A stretch of DNA of 64,000 nt. Source: Neobacillus niacini (lineage in GTDB: Bacteria; Bacillota; Bacilli; Bacillales; Cytobacillaceae). The notes under the pieces are model-generated. The model was not told where the DNA came from. It searched no databases and was given only the letters and a program-made list of their open reading frames with translations. The stretch spans positions 3,994,001 through 4,058,000 of the forward strand of contig NZ_JAUSZN010000001.1 in the NCBI RefSeq assembly GCF_030817595.1. Direction: 5' to 3'. This document shows, in pieces, positions 42,409-51,079 of this stretch (the first letter of the stretch is position 1; each line of letters opens with the position of its first letter). The position numbers were made by a program, and so were the translations under genes.

Positions 42409-42662
42409 TTAGTACTTTACTAAACTCATACCTTCATTCGGTTTTGGAAAGTATGTATCAATTACCTGTAAATCCTCATCCGATAAAGTCAGTTCTAATG
42501 CCTCAAGATTACTGTGTCTATTAACGTAAGTCCGTTTTCAATTCCATATCTTAAAGCCTTTATTTCTTCTAATGCCTCACTTTGATTTTCTCCATAGGTC
42601 CAAGTCCCCTGCCCTATGAGTGGTAACTTTTCATTTGTTGTCCCTAAGCTCCGATATTTCAT
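42409..42662 (-). pseudogene. Aldo/keto reductase remnant with large internal deletion
   Basis: ATG 42662 with AAGGGGGAT. The first ~45 codons encode the AKR N-terminus (KYRSLGTTNEKLPLIGQGTW, then GIENGLTLIDT), which should continue to the catalytic Tyr/Lys region. Instead the frame shifts and the next bases encode, in another frame, LEALELTLSDEDLQVIDTYF followed by PKPNEGMSLVKY and TAA 42409, the normal AKR C-terminus. About 190 middle codons are missing, so no activity is expected. Confidence 0.85.
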
Positions 42663-42747
42663 TACAATCCCCCTTAACCACATTTTTATTTTTGAACTTG
42701 AACAAAATTAAAAATCAAATCATAATTTAGTATTAAAATAAGTATAA

Positions 42748-42783
42748 CAAAAAAAAAACCGTGGACCACCTACTACCACGGTT
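42748..42783 (-). terminator. Intrinsic terminator of the DUF2642 gene
   Basis: AACCGTGG (42757-42764) pairs with CCACGGTT (42776-42783); on the minus strand a T-run follows. A further stem AATAATCCA/TGGATTATT lies at 42808-42846. Confidence 0.8.
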
Positions 42784-42912
42784 CAACTTTATCGCACTGG
42801 AGTGAAGAATAATCCATCCTTGTCAGCCAAACAAGCTTGGATTATTTTTTGTGTTCTTTTTCACTGGCTACTACTCCTTTACATTTAAAATCGTTTATGT
42901 TATTACATTTCT

Positions 42913-43590
42913 TCACGCGAAATGTATTGTTTTTACATGCTCTAAATTGCGATACACGATATCCCTTTCTGCTGTAATTAGTGTTAATTGGTTATTCCAG
43001 ACTTTTTGAAGTAAGCCAATCTTTTCACTGCTATCACCACCATCAATAACCACAAGCTGGTTTTCTAACTTTTTGCATTGATCTTCAAAACTTCTCGCTA
43101 ATGGAATGGAGGCAGGAGCTGCAGGCAGAGTCTGATTGCTGATGGAATAAGGAGTACTATGCTCCGGATAGGGTATTAACCATTTAACATGATCCATCGA
43201 AATGAACACTGTTTTGTATACGGGTGAGTAAAACACAAAGTGATTATTCATGATACTCGTCAAATAGCCGTGAATGGATTTATTACCTGTTACATATACC
43301 TCGACAAATCTTCCCTTGGCATTCGTCAATATTCCCCGAAAAGAGATCGTTTGTGATTCTGATTCAAGCGGTTTTTCTAAAGGAGGTTCATACACTACCG
43401 AATTTTCGTCCACTTTTGCTTCTTTCACCCGCTGAATATGAACTGTTGGAATATAAAAGAACCTATCACTTCTTCCCACATATAAAACAAGAATATCTAA
43501 TCCAGAATCAACTAATATACCTGAGTAAAAATTCCCACCTGAAATCTCTATCTCAATATTTTTACCAAGTAATTCTTTAAACACCATCAT
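42913..43590 (-). CDS. DUF2642-type triple beta-barrel protein
   Basis: 225 aa with three similar units: FYSGILVDSGLDILVLY (about 21-55), IHGYLTSIMNNHFVFYS (about 105-135) and KIGLLQKVWNNQLTLIT (about 185-220). Each is followed by an F/V-Y-I-P/S-x-x-H-V-K-type strand. This resembles DUF2642, an LSm/SH3-like fold of Bacillus proteins, some spore-associated. No signal peptide. GAGGAG precedes ATGATG. Function unknown. Confidence 0.72.
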   Translation of the reverse strand: MMVFKELLGKNIEIEISGGNFYSGILVDSGLDILVLYVGRSDRFFYIPTVHIQRVKEAKVDENSVVYEPPLEKPLESESQTISFRGILTNAKGRFVEVYVTGNKSIHGYLTSIMNNHFVFYSPVYKTVFISMDHVKWLIPYPEHSTPYSISNQTLPAAPASIPLARSFEDQCKKLENQLVVIDGGDSSEKIGLLQKVWNNQLTLITAERDIVYRNLEHVKTIHFA

Positions 43591-43617
43591 TTATTCTCCT
43601 TTAATCGTTTCTTTACT

Positions 43618-44976
43618 CTACTGTAGTGCTCCGCCAAATAACCATGAAACCCAATAATATAAGACAACTAATGTAAACAGCGTCGCTGGAGGAATAACAA
43701 CAAATGTGATTTTTACATATTCCCACCACGTGATCATGACTTTTCCTTTTCGAACGATGTGCATCCACATTAACGTTGCAAGTGTTCCCATTGGCAGTAA
43801 TAATGACCCCATATCACTTCCTATTACATTGGCTAAATAGGAGATTTTTAAGGCTAGCGGGCTAAGGTCCATATTCATTAACGTAAGCGTTCCGACCATG
43901 AGTGCCGGATGATTATTAAAGATGTTTGAGAGAACTGTTAATAGTGCTCCCATCATCACACTCGCATGGAGCAGGCTTCCTTGTACCATTGGACGCATAT
44001 AATCAATAAGCATATTGGTCAAACCAATATTATTCAGACCGTAAATAATGACATACATACTAAAGGCGAAAACAAGAATATACCATGGAGTTTTTTTCAG
44101 CATGTCGACCGGCGAAATTTTTAAATAAACCCATCTCCAGCCTAAAAGAACAAGAGAGCCAATAACAGCCATTAACGAAACAGGGATCGCAAAGTATGAT
44201 GCGGCAAAGAGACTAAGGCGTACGGCAAATACAAACAGAAGGACATTTCGCATAAACCGAGACCGTTCTCTTTCAGTGGAATAAGCAGGACTAGGTTTTA
44301 GTGGATGATACGACTTCCGAGTCAATCCGGAAACTTTAATAGGAACAGTTTTTGGGATTACTTTTTTAAAGCGAAGGAAGAGCAGTCCTACTAGCAACAA
44401 AAGACCGAGTGTTGCCGGTACAAACATCATCGCCGTGTGCAAATATAAATCCATATCTACTATCTTTAAGGCGATGAGGTTGACGATATTGCTTACACCA
44501 ATGGGAGCACTCGAGGCTGTAGCAATTAATCCTCCTGATAATAAATAGGGTATCTTTTGATGATTTTTCAACCCCATATTGTTTAACAACATGACAAGAA
44601 TCGGAGTAGTGATTAAAATACTTCCATCATTATTGAAGAAAAGTGTCATAAGAAAGCATAAAAGGTTAACATACCAGAATAAGCGGATACCTGACCCCTT
44701 TGCTTTAGCAGCGAGCTTCTCTGCCACCCAATTAAAAAATCCAAAACTTTCTAAAACAATCGCCATTACGATGGTGGCCATAATGGTAATGGCCGCACCT
44801 GAGATGGTTTCGGTAATAACTCCAAGGTCTGTAAGAGAAACACTTCCACTGATGATCACAAAAATTGCACCAATTGTGGCAGGAATGGCTTCATTTATTC
44901 CTCTAGGTCTCCAAAGTATAAAGATGAGCGTAACTACAAAAGCGAAAATGGTCATCCAAACCATAGGTTGAATCAT
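43618..44976 (-). CDS. ArsB/SLC13-type ion permease
   Basis: 452 aa, about eleven helices. TLFFNNDGSILITTPI and NNHPALMVGTLTLMN are the paired re-entrant motifs of the ArsB/NhaD superfamily; SSAPIGVSNIVNL lies in the first half. Candidates are arsenite or anion export or Na+/H+ exchange. No arsR/arsC is nearby, so arsenic resistance is not supported by context. AAGGAGAAAATT precedes the ATG. Confidence 0.82.
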   Translation of the reverse strand: MIQPMVWMTIFAFVVTLIFILWRPRGINEAIPATIGAIFVIISGSVSLTDLGVITETISGAAITIMATIVMAIVLESFGFFNWVAEKLAAKAKGSGIRLFWYVNLLCFLMTLFFNNDGSILITTPILVMLLNNMGLKNHQKIPYLLSGGLIATASSAPIGVSNIVNLIALKIVDMDLYLHTAMMFVPATLGLLLLVGLLFLRFKKVIPKTVPIKVSGLTRKSYHPLKPSPAYSTERERSRFMRNVLLFVFAVRLSLFAASYFAIPVSLMAVIGSLVLLGWRWVYLKISPVDMLKKTPWYILVFAFSMYVIIYGLNNIGLTNMLIDYMRPMVQGSLLHASVMMGALLTVLSNIFNNHPALMVGTLTLMNMDLSPLALKISYLANVIGSDMGSLLLPMGTLATLMWMHIVRKGKVMITWWEYVKITFVVIPPATLFTLVVLYYWVSWLFGGALQ

Positions 44977-45225
44977 AATTTTCTCCTTCCAATCTAACTA
45001 GTTCTTCATGATATGTCATGAGATGACTCTACCTCCTCTTAGGCCCAAGTCCGCTCATGTCCCCCCCTTCCATCTATCCCTATTGTCAGAGTGTACTTTA
45101 TTTATATGTATCCTCACTGTTACAGGCATTGGGTTTGTACCCTTTTCCTCAATAAATCCACTAGAATCTATGGACAACTATCTTTAATGAACCGACCCAG
45201 GTATTAGAAATTTTATTAATTTATG
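44977..45225. other. Gene-free stretch
   Basis: Upstream region of the ArsB-like gene. Contains a C-run (CCCCCCC near 45061) but no recognisable gene, repeat copy, riboswitch or operator. Confidence 0.5.
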
Positions 45226-45266
45226 CAAAAAAAAGAGACAGTGATGAGGATGTCTCATTACTGTCT
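45226..45266 (-). terminator. Intrinsic terminator of the aroD-aroK operon
   Basis: AGACAGTGATGAG (45236-45248) pairs with CTCATTACTGTCT (45254-45266) with one mismatch; on the minus strand CTTTTTTTT follows. Confidence 0.87.
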
Positions 45267-45327
45267 GTAAAGAAAAAGCAATACCATTATGCAACAAGGT
45301 ATTAATCAATTGTAAAAATATAAGCGA

Positions 45328-46092
45328 TTATAAATGTCTATTAATTACTGATAAAATGTTCCGTAAATCGGTGACAGGCACCTGACCAGGAGCGGAAGCT
45401 TTCTTAGCAGCGCCAAATGTTAGTGCAGACCCAAATATTTCACCTGCTAAACGGCTGATGACTCCCTTACCTGCCATTGACATCGTAATGATCGGTCTAT
45501 CTGCGTATTGCTCATTCATTGTATTGGTGGCATCCAATAAGGTTAATACGTCTGCAGTGTTCCTCGGCATAACCGCGATTTTCGGTAAATCTCCGCCTAA
45601 CTCCTGGGCCTTACGTAAACGGGAGACAATCTCTTCCTTTGCCGGCGTTTTATCAAAATCATGATTAGAAATAATAACAAATACATCGCAGCTATGTGCT
45701 GTGCCAACAAGCCTTTTGACCTCTTCATCATCATTAAATAGCTCAACATCCACAATATCTACCTGACCACTCTCCGCCATCACCTTATTTAATTCAAAAT
45801 AGTATGCAGCGCTGACTTCCTTTTCTCCGCCCTCTTTTTTACTGCGGAATGTAAAAACGAGCGGTGTATCAAGCAGAATGGATCGTATTGCATTCAATGC
45901 CTCTTTTACTTTCTCGATATCCTCCACATGCTCAAAAAAATCAACACGCCACTCCACAACATCTAAGTCGACTGTTTTAAGAAATGAGGCTTCTTCTACT
46001 AACTCCGTGATGGTTGCCCCAACCATTGGAACACAAATTTTAGGTGCGCCTTCCCCTATTGTTAATCCTCTAACCTTAACGTTTCTTTTCAT
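45328..46092 (-). CDS. aroD: Type I 3-dehydroquinate dehydratase
   Basis: 255 aa from ATG 46092 (GGAGTGGAG upstream), the usual length; the longer open frame to 46140 overlaps aroK. Substrate-binding EWRVDFFE, catalytic H144 (ISNHDFDKTP), Schiff-base K171 (DLPKIAVMP), and the C-terminal ASAPGQVPV loop. Dehydrates 3-dehydroquinate to 3-dehydroshikimate. The name is aroC in B. subtilis nomenclature. Follows aroK by 23 bp, so two non-adjacent steps of the shikimate pathway share an operon. A 13-bp stretch near the end equals the dispersed repeat core. Confidence 0.93.
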   Translation of the reverse strand: MKRNVKVRGLTIGEGAPKICVPMVGATITELVEEASFLKTVDLDVVEWRVDFFEHVEDIEKVKEALNAIRSILLDTPLVFTFRSKKEGGEKEVSAAYYFELNKVMAESGQVDIVDVELFNDDEEVKRLVGTAHSCDVFVIISNHDFDKTPAKEEIVSRLRKAQELGGDLPKIAVMPRNTADVLTLLDATNTMNEQYADRPIITMSMAGKGVISRLAGEIFGSALTFGAAKKASAPGQVPVTDLRNILSVINRHL

Positions 46093-46115
46093 CGTCTCCA
46101 CTCCACTCGAACCTT

Positions 46116-46706
46116 TTACTTGGTTTCGTGCAACTCCCAAGATAATTTCAGGGTTTTTACAATGCTCTCCGCTAATTCATCCATGTCTTGATTGCTAATT
46201 TCAATCGTTGAGTGATAGTTATTTTTATAAATTTCTTTTCTTTTGTAAAATAACTCTTCTATCTCTGCCATTGACTTACCTTGCAGGACCGGACGGCTGT
46301 CAATAATCGAACTTAAACGGGTCTTCCATGCCTCCCAGGTAATATCCAAATAAAATACAATACTTGATGAAAGACATACCCTTCGGATTTCTTCCTGAAG
46401 GAATGCTCCCCCTCCAACTGAAATAATCTTTAGCTTATAGTCACATAAATTCTGAATTAATTCTTTTTCCTTTTCTCTAAAGGCTTTTTCACCAATTTCA
46501 GCAAAAATTTTAGGTATTGGCATGTTGTACTCTTTTTCAATTTCTTCATCAATATCAATAAAATCTCGGTACAGCTTTTTAGCTACCAACTTTCCAATCG
46601 TTGTTTTCCCTGCACCCATAAAACCAATAAAAACGATATTTTTTTCTCTCAATGAACTGTTTGACAACGGCTTCCATCTCCCAAGGACAAATAATATTGA
46701 TTCCAT
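46116..46706 (-). CDS. aroK: Shikimate kinase
   Basis: 196 aa. Walker A GFMGAGKTTIGK, DIDEEIEKEYNMPI with the shikimate-binding Asp, FREKEKELI (Arg), SVGGGAF, and the lid RPVLQG. ATP-dependent 3-phosphorylation of shikimate. About 18 extra residues precede the core; ATG 46706 has GGAAGG 7 nt upstream, but an internal TTG is also possible. Confidence 0.9.
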   Translation of the reverse strand: MESILFVLGRWKPLSNSSLREKNIVFIGFMGAGKTTIGKLVAKKLYRDFIDIDEEIEKEYNMPIPKIFAEIGEKAFREKEKELIQNLCDYKLKIISVGGGAFLQEEIRRVCLSSSIVFYLDITWEAWKTRLSSIIDSRPVLQGKSMAEIEELFYKRKEIYKNNYHSTIEISNQDMDELAESIVKTLKLSWELHETK

Positions 46707-46806
46707 TATAAGCCTTCCAATCTATAAAACCAATCATGGTTATTTTCTAGCCCTTTTTGGGAATATAAGTTTAGTCGGTGACTCTACAGGGAGGAGATAA
46801 ACGGAA

Positions 46807-47862
46807 ATGTCCTTTAAAAAATTTCTATACTATATAACGAAGCTGCGTAACAGAATATTTTTTCCGGTATTTATTTTATACGTTTTATTCGCCGCCTATA
46901 TTATTTTGTACATTGAACCAGAGACATTTGGGACCTATCTCACTGCTATTTATTGGGTGCTGACAACACTTGCCACGGTTGGGTTCGGTGACTATGCTCC
47001 CGTCACCCAGATGGGCCAGGCATTCACAATTATGTTGTATATTACGGGTATTGGGCTGGTCAGCGTTTTTATTGGAAAAATGATAAAAATAGTCTATCTG
47101 TTTGATAAACTCAAGGTTGGTGGAAAAATGAAATATACAGGGAAAAACCATATCATTCTAATTGGCTGGAGTGACAAATCCAAGCTTGCTATCCAAGAAA
47201 TTTTGAAATCGGACAAATCTATTGATATTGTCATTATCGACGAACTAGAAAATTCACCAATGGTCGAGAAACAATTGTATTATGTCCGCGGTGATGCAAC
47301 CGATGAAGAAACCCTGTTACAAGCTAATTTGCCTGAAGCAAAGGGTGTTATTATTTTTGCCGACCAAATAACACAAGACAATTATGCAACAAAGGACCCC
47401 ATGCTCGTTGATGGAAAAACACTGTTGATTGCCGCAGCCATTACATCAATAGAAGAAAAACTAAATACTCCGATTCACGTAACGGCAGAAGTTGTTTATC
47501 AAAAGCACATTCGCCTATTCCAAAGAGTAAAGGTGGATGAATTTATTCCAACACAGGAAATGATTTCACATGCAGCCGTCCGCTCTCTCTTTTCCCATGG
47601 TGTTACCAACATGTATTCTGAGTTAATGAGCACCCAATATAAAGAAGCTATGTATGAAATATCGAAACAGCCTGAATGGATAACCTACCGGGATGCCTTT
47701 AGGGATTTGCTCGATAAAGGTGCAACGCTTGTAGCAGATCGGGGGAACCTTCATATCAATCAGAAACTCGACGAACCGATTCCGGAGGATGCCCAGCTTT
47801 TTGTGATTTGTGATAAAGAAACACTTTTGAAAATAAATCCTAATTACAAGCCCGCAAAATAA
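46807..47862 (+). CDS. Two-helix K+ channel with cytosolic RCK (TrkA-N) domain
   Basis: 351 aa. Helix (about 19-36), pore with selectivity filter TVGFGD (57-62), second helix (about 73-92), then RCK domain: HIILIGWSDKSKLAIQEI, IVIIDELENS, YVRGDATDEETL. A C-terminal regulatory domain follows. MthK/YugO-like ligand-gated potassium channel in the cytoplasmic membrane. GGGAGGAG precedes ATG. Divergent from aroK. Confidence 0.9.
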   Translation: MSFKKFLYYITKLRNRIFFPVFILYVLFAAYIILYIEPETFGTYLTAIYWVLTTLATVGFGDYAPVTQMGQAFTIMLYITGIGLVSVFIGKMIKIVYLFDKLKVGGKMKYTGKNHIILIGWSDKSKLAIQEILKSDKSIDIVIIDELENSPMVEKQLYYVRGDATDEETLLQANLPEAKGVIIFADQITQDNYATKDPMLVDGKTLLIAAAITSIEEKLNTPIHVTAEVVYQKHIRLFQRVKVDEFIPTQEMISHAAVRSLFSHGVTNMYSELMSTQYKEAMYEISKQPEWITYRDAFRDLLDKGATLVADRGNLHINQKLDEPIPEDAQLFVICDKETLLKINPNYKPAK

Positions 47863-47863
47863 C

Positions 47864-47899
47864 AAATAGGTCCTATCTAATGGATAGAACCTATTTTTA
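47864..47899. terminator. Terminator after the K+ channel gene
   Basis: AAATAGGTCCTATC (47864-47877) pairs with GGATAGAACCTATTT (47882-47896) with one bulge; TTTTA follows. Convergent with 47909-48133. Confidence 0.82.
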
Positions 47900-47908
47900 T
47901 TGGTTTCT

Positions 47909-48133
47909 CTAACCTAATTTAATTTTGTCTTGTGGCTCATTAAGTTTCATATGTTCGAGCTCAAGTCTCATTCTTTCCGTTTCAATTAAATAATTCTGAT
48001 GTTTTAGTTTCTCTAGTTCTAGTTCTCCCTGAATCATTTTATATTTTATTTTATTCTGCTTTTGAAAATGAGTCGTTAAAATAGCAATGATTGGAATCGA
48101 AAATACCATAATAACTGCAATTGTACCCGTCAT
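47909..48133 (-). CDS. Small single-helix membrane protein with coiled coil
   Basis: 74 aa from ATG 48133, preceded by GGAGGAGG. One helix (about 3-20), then a charged helix rich in Glu, Lys, Met and Leu (25-68) predicted as coiled coil. The frame extends upstream to 48238 but without a site. Resembles small Phage-shock-C-like or YvlA-type Bacillus proteins only in general layout; function unknown. Confidence 0.68.
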   Translation of the reverse strand: MTGTIAVIMVFSIPIIAILTTHFQKQNKIKYKMIQGELELEKLKHQNYLIETERMRLELEHMKLNEPQDKIKLG

Positions 48134-48304
48134 ATTCCATCCTCCTCCACTTACCAAAAATTCTTGCCTTCCAGATAAATAATACCAAATTCTAGAAATA
48201 GTTTGTACAGAATTATCAAAAAATAAAACCACATACATTGCTTGCCTTTATCCTCTTTAAAAAAAATTAGCAAGCGACTACTTTTGTCTTAAGAAACTTT
48301 CCCT

Positions 48305-48375
48305 TTGACAAAAGCATGTACGCCTATATAAGATAGAAGGCAGTGAAAAAGTTTACACTTTAAAGATAGGTGTAA
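48305..48375 (+). promoter_or_regulatory. Promoter and inverted repeat upstream of the NorA-like pump
   Basis: TTGACA (48305-48310), 16-bp spacer, TATAAG (48327-48332). A TTACAC (48353-48358)/GTGTAA (48370-48375) inverted repeat sits between the likely start point and the gene, as an operator or leader hairpin. Confidence 0.55.
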
Positions 48376-48401
48376 TTTTTTGTATGAAAGGTGGCTTCTT
48401 G

Positions 48402-49595
48402 ATGACAAGAGATCAACGAAAGAAAATCACCATGTTGATGATCAACATGTTTATAGCAATTGGGAGTTTTGGAATCATTATTCCCATATTACCGGCCTAT
48501 TTGGAGTCCATTAATCAAGGTGGAACAGCTGCAGGCCTGTTCATAGCAATCTTTGCCGGCGCTCAGTTCATCTTTTCTCCGATTGCAGGCAAATGGACAG
48601 ATCAGTATGGCCGCAGAAAGATGATTATTTACGGACTAGCAGGTTTAACCCTGTCAATGTTTATTTTTTACGCTTCCAACTCCATATGGGTACTTTATGC
48701 CTCTCGTGCAGTTGGCGGGATTGGCTGCGCAATGCTTGTTCCTGCTATTTTTGCTTACATCGCAGACATTACAACGATGGAGCAACGTGCAAAAGGGAAT
48801 AGCTTAGTTTCAGCAGCTATGTCTCTTGGAATTGTTGTGGGTCCTGGAATTGGTGGTTTCTTGGCAGGGTTCGGTTTGAAATTTCCTATTTTAGTATCAG
48901 CACTTGTATCTTTAGTCTCTGTCTTGTTTTCCGTTCTCCTATTAAAAGAGAGCCAAACAACTCCTATTGGAGACTCAGCAGATATGCCCCATGACAATGA
49001 GTCCATGGCAAGCAAAATAGCCCGATCAGTGAAAATGCCATATTTTATTCCACTTGTAATTACACTTGTAATGAGTTTTGGATTAATTGCCTACGAATCG
49101 GTTATAGGTTTATACCTTGACAACCAATTTCAATCTTCCGCGAAAGATATCGCCATAATGGTTACAGCAACCGGTATTGTCAGTGTTATTGTTCAGCTCT
49201 TTGTGGTTGATAGAATTGTAAATCGTTACGGTGAAAGATCTGTATTAAATGTATTTATTGCTGTAGCGGCAGCTGGATTTTTATTTTCACTGTTCGCTTC
49301 AAGCTACTCACTATTCTTTATCATTTCACTTTTTATTTTCCTATCCACCTCTATACTCCGCCCAGTGTTGAATACGTTGATTTCCAAGCTGGCAGGAAAC
49401 GAACAGGGCTTTGCAATGGGGATGAATAATGCTTATATGAGTATTGGTAACGTCCTTGGACCAACACTTGCAGGATTACTATATGACGTCAAGATTTCCT
49501 ATCCTTTCATATTGGGATTTGTATTATTAGTCATAACACTTTTCATTACCTTCACATGGCAAAAGAAATCACTAAAAACAAAAGCGGTATTATAG
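48402..49595 (+). CDS. MFS multidrug exporter (NorA/Bmr/Blt type)
   Basis: 397 aa from ATG 48402 (AAAGGTGG 7 nt upstream); an ATG at 48384 precedes the ribosome binding site. Twelve helices. DHA1 motifs: motif A GKWTDQYGRRKM, motif B ASRAVGGIG, motif C GIVVGPGIGGFLAG. Proton-driven export of hydrophobic cations or quinolones in relatives. Strong own promoter; no adjacent MerR-type regulator. Confidence 0.9.
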   Translation: MTRDQRKKITMLMINMFIAIGSFGIIIPILPAYLESINQGGTAAGLFIAIFAGAQFIFSPIAGKWTDQYGRRKMIIYGLAGLTLSMFIFYASNSIWVLYASRAVGGIGCAMLVPAIFAYIADITTMEQRAKGNSLVSAAMSLGIVVGPGIGGFLAGFGLKFPILVSALVSLVSVLFSVLLLKESQTTPIGDSADMPHDNESMASKIARSVKMPYFIPLVITLVMSFGLIAYESVIGLYLDNQFQSSAKDIAIMVTATGIVSVIVQLFVVDRIVNRYGERSVLNVFIAVAAAGFLFSLFASSYSLFFIISLFIFLSTSILRPVLNTLISKLAGNEQGFAMGMNNAYMSIGNVLGPTLAGLLYDVKISYPFILGFVLLVITLFITFTWQKKSLKTKAVL

Positions 49596-49596
49596 T

Positions 49597-49631
49597 AAAA
49601 AACTGATGCAGAAGCCTGCATCAGTTTTTTT
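49597..49631. terminator. Strong bidirectional terminator
   Basis: AAAAACTGATGCAG (49598-49611) pairs perfectly with CTGCATCAGTTTTT (49616-49629) around AAGC; T-run on each strand. Confidence 0.92.
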
Positions 49632-49636
49632 ACGAT

Positions 49637-50059
49637 TTAATTGCTCTTTTTATATTTATACATCTTCCATTGATAATGAATAAAACAGCCAATGCAAAAC
49701 CCTAGGATAGCCACTAATGCCGCGGTGGCAACGATAATGGTGAACACATACCCCACTGTATTCCAGCCAAGCAGAAAACTCATGAACCCAGCCGCCAAAC
49801 AAAATACAGCTATTTTTTGATTAAATTGTTGCTGCTCCCAGTCCTCCGGGATATACTCATCTGGTTTTTTCCTTAGAAAAAGCTTTGCAATATTCATTAT
49901 CGGATTATATTTAAAAACAATTCCCGATATTCCTGCAAGTAATGGGAGTATTAAAAACCATCCCTCACCGAAAACCAGTGTTAAAACGGCACTAATGACA
50001 ATCACCCATTGGTTTGTTTTCACAAGCGGTCTTGGTATAGATCGTACTTTATCAGGCAA
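49637..50059 (-). CDS. DUF4395 membrane protein
   Basis: 140 aa, TTG start at 50059 with AAAGGTGGG about 6 nt upstream (the nearby ATG is out of frame and closes at once). SIPRPLVKTNQWVIVISAVL and the C-terminal GFCIGCFIHYQ are the DUF4395 signatures, with a Cys pair near the last helix. Four helices. DUF4395 proteins often neighbour thioredoxin-like or sulfur genes; no function is known. Confidence 0.8.
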   Translation of the reverse strand: MPDKVRSIPRPLVKTNQWVIVISAVLTLVFGEGWFLILPLLAGISGIVFKYNPIMNIAKLFLRKKPDEYIPEDWEQQQFNQKIAVFCLAAGFMSFLLGWNTVGYVFTIIVATAALVAILGFCIGCFIHYQWKMYKYKKSN

Positions 50060-50213
50060 ACATAACCCACCTTTCTTATAGGAATTATTGGTTATTTATT
50101 TTTTAGTTATACATGTTATATGCGGTTTTGTATAGCTTTGTTTTTAAAAGGTAGACCCATTTTGTTTTAAAATGTAAGATGGTAGTAATAGCGTAACAAG
50201 GAGCTGTGGTTTC

Positions 50214-51032
50214 GTGAAAATAAAAAAAATCCTCAATAACAATGCTGTTGTAGTTTTAGACAACAATGAAGAAAAGATAGCCATTGGTGCGGGAATTGCC
50301 TATGAAAAAAGGAAGAATGACATCATCAATCCAAGTAAAATTGAAAAGCTATTTGTTATGAAGGAAAATGAGAAATTCCAACAGCTTCTGCAGCAAATAC
50401 CTGAAAAACATTTTTCTATCTCTGAAGATATTATCTCCTATGCAGAAGATAATCTGGGGTTAAAATTAAACGAGCATATTCATATCGGGCTAACAGATCA
50501 CCTGTCTTTTGCTATTGAAAGAGCAACAGAGGGAATTCACCTGAAAAATAAACTTTTTGATGAAATAAAGATCCTTTATAAAAAAGAATTTGATATTGGC
50601 ATGTGGGCAATAAGACATATTGAAAAAATGACAGGAGTAAAAATGCCAGTGGATGAAGCAGCCTACATTGCCCTGCACATTCATACCTCAAAGCCCCAAA
50701 GCAGCGATATGAAACAAACACTACGGCAGACTGCTATCATTGGTGAAATGATTCAGACCATTAAAAATTCACTTAAGATATCAATAGAAGAAGATGACCT
50801 TTCTTATCAGCGTTTAATGACTCATCTGAGATTTACTCTATCCAGAGTAAGTGATGAATCCCAGCAAATAATGGATGATGAAATGCTCACGATGCTGAAA
50901 AAAAAATTCGCACTATCCTACAATGTTTCACAGAAAGTAGCCAAGCTTCTTGCGAAAAACCATGGTATCACCCTGCCTGAACAAGAACTCGGATATATCA
51001 CCATTCATATAGAAAGAATTAGAAATAGATAA
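50214..51032 (+). CDS. glcT: BglG-family antiterminator, GlcT-like
   Basis: 272 aa, GTG start with AAGGAG 10 nt upstream. N-terminal RNA-binding CAT domain (IKKILNNNAVVVLDNNEEKI..GAGIAYEKRKND, 1-55), PRD1 (about 70-170; GLTDHLSFAIER, HIEKMTG, ALHIHTS) and PRD2 (about 175-272; MTHLRFTLSR, ELGYITIHIERI). It binds an RNA antiterminator when not phosphorylated by its EII. The GlcT-type RNA target is at 53355-53385, upstream of the EIIA gene on the other strand, linking this regulator to the neighbouring PTS genes. Confidence 0.9.
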   Translation: MKIKKILNNNAVVVLDNNEEKIAIGAGIAYEKRKNDIINPSKIEKLFVMKENEKFQQLLQQIPEKHFSISEDIISYAEDNLGLKLNEHIHIGLTDHLSFAIERATEGIHLKNKLFDEIKILYKKEFDIGMWAIRHIEKMTGVKMPVDEAAYIALHIHTSKPQSSDMKQTLRQTAIIGEMIQTIKNSLKISIEEDDLSYQRLMTHLRFTLSRVSDESQQIMDDEMLTMLKKKFALSYNVSQKVAKLLAKNHGITLPEQELGYITIHIERIRNR

Positions 51033-51035
51033 GTG

Positions 51036-51073
51036 AAAAACCGCTTGAACCAGATGGTCCAAGCGGTTTTTAT
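51036..51073. terminator. Bidirectional terminator between glcT and the EIICB gene
   Basis: AAAACCGCTTG (51037-51047) pairs with CAAGCGGTTTT (51060-51070), loop region ACCAGATGGTC; A's before and T's after. Confidence 0.88.
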
Positions 51074-51079
51074 TTAATC

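Noticed and set aside
42808..42846. Stem AATAATCCA/TGGATTATT with T-run as a plus-strand terminator
   Set aside because: No plus-strand gene precedes it; it may just add structure to the 3' end of the minus-strand DUF2642 transcript.
45370..45382. Dispersed repeat core GGTGACAGGCACC within aroD
   Set aside because: It encodes VPVT of the conserved C-terminal loop (SAPGQVPVTDL) of type I dehydroquinate dehydratase and lacks the hairpin module, so coincidence with coding constraint is more likely than an inserted repeat.
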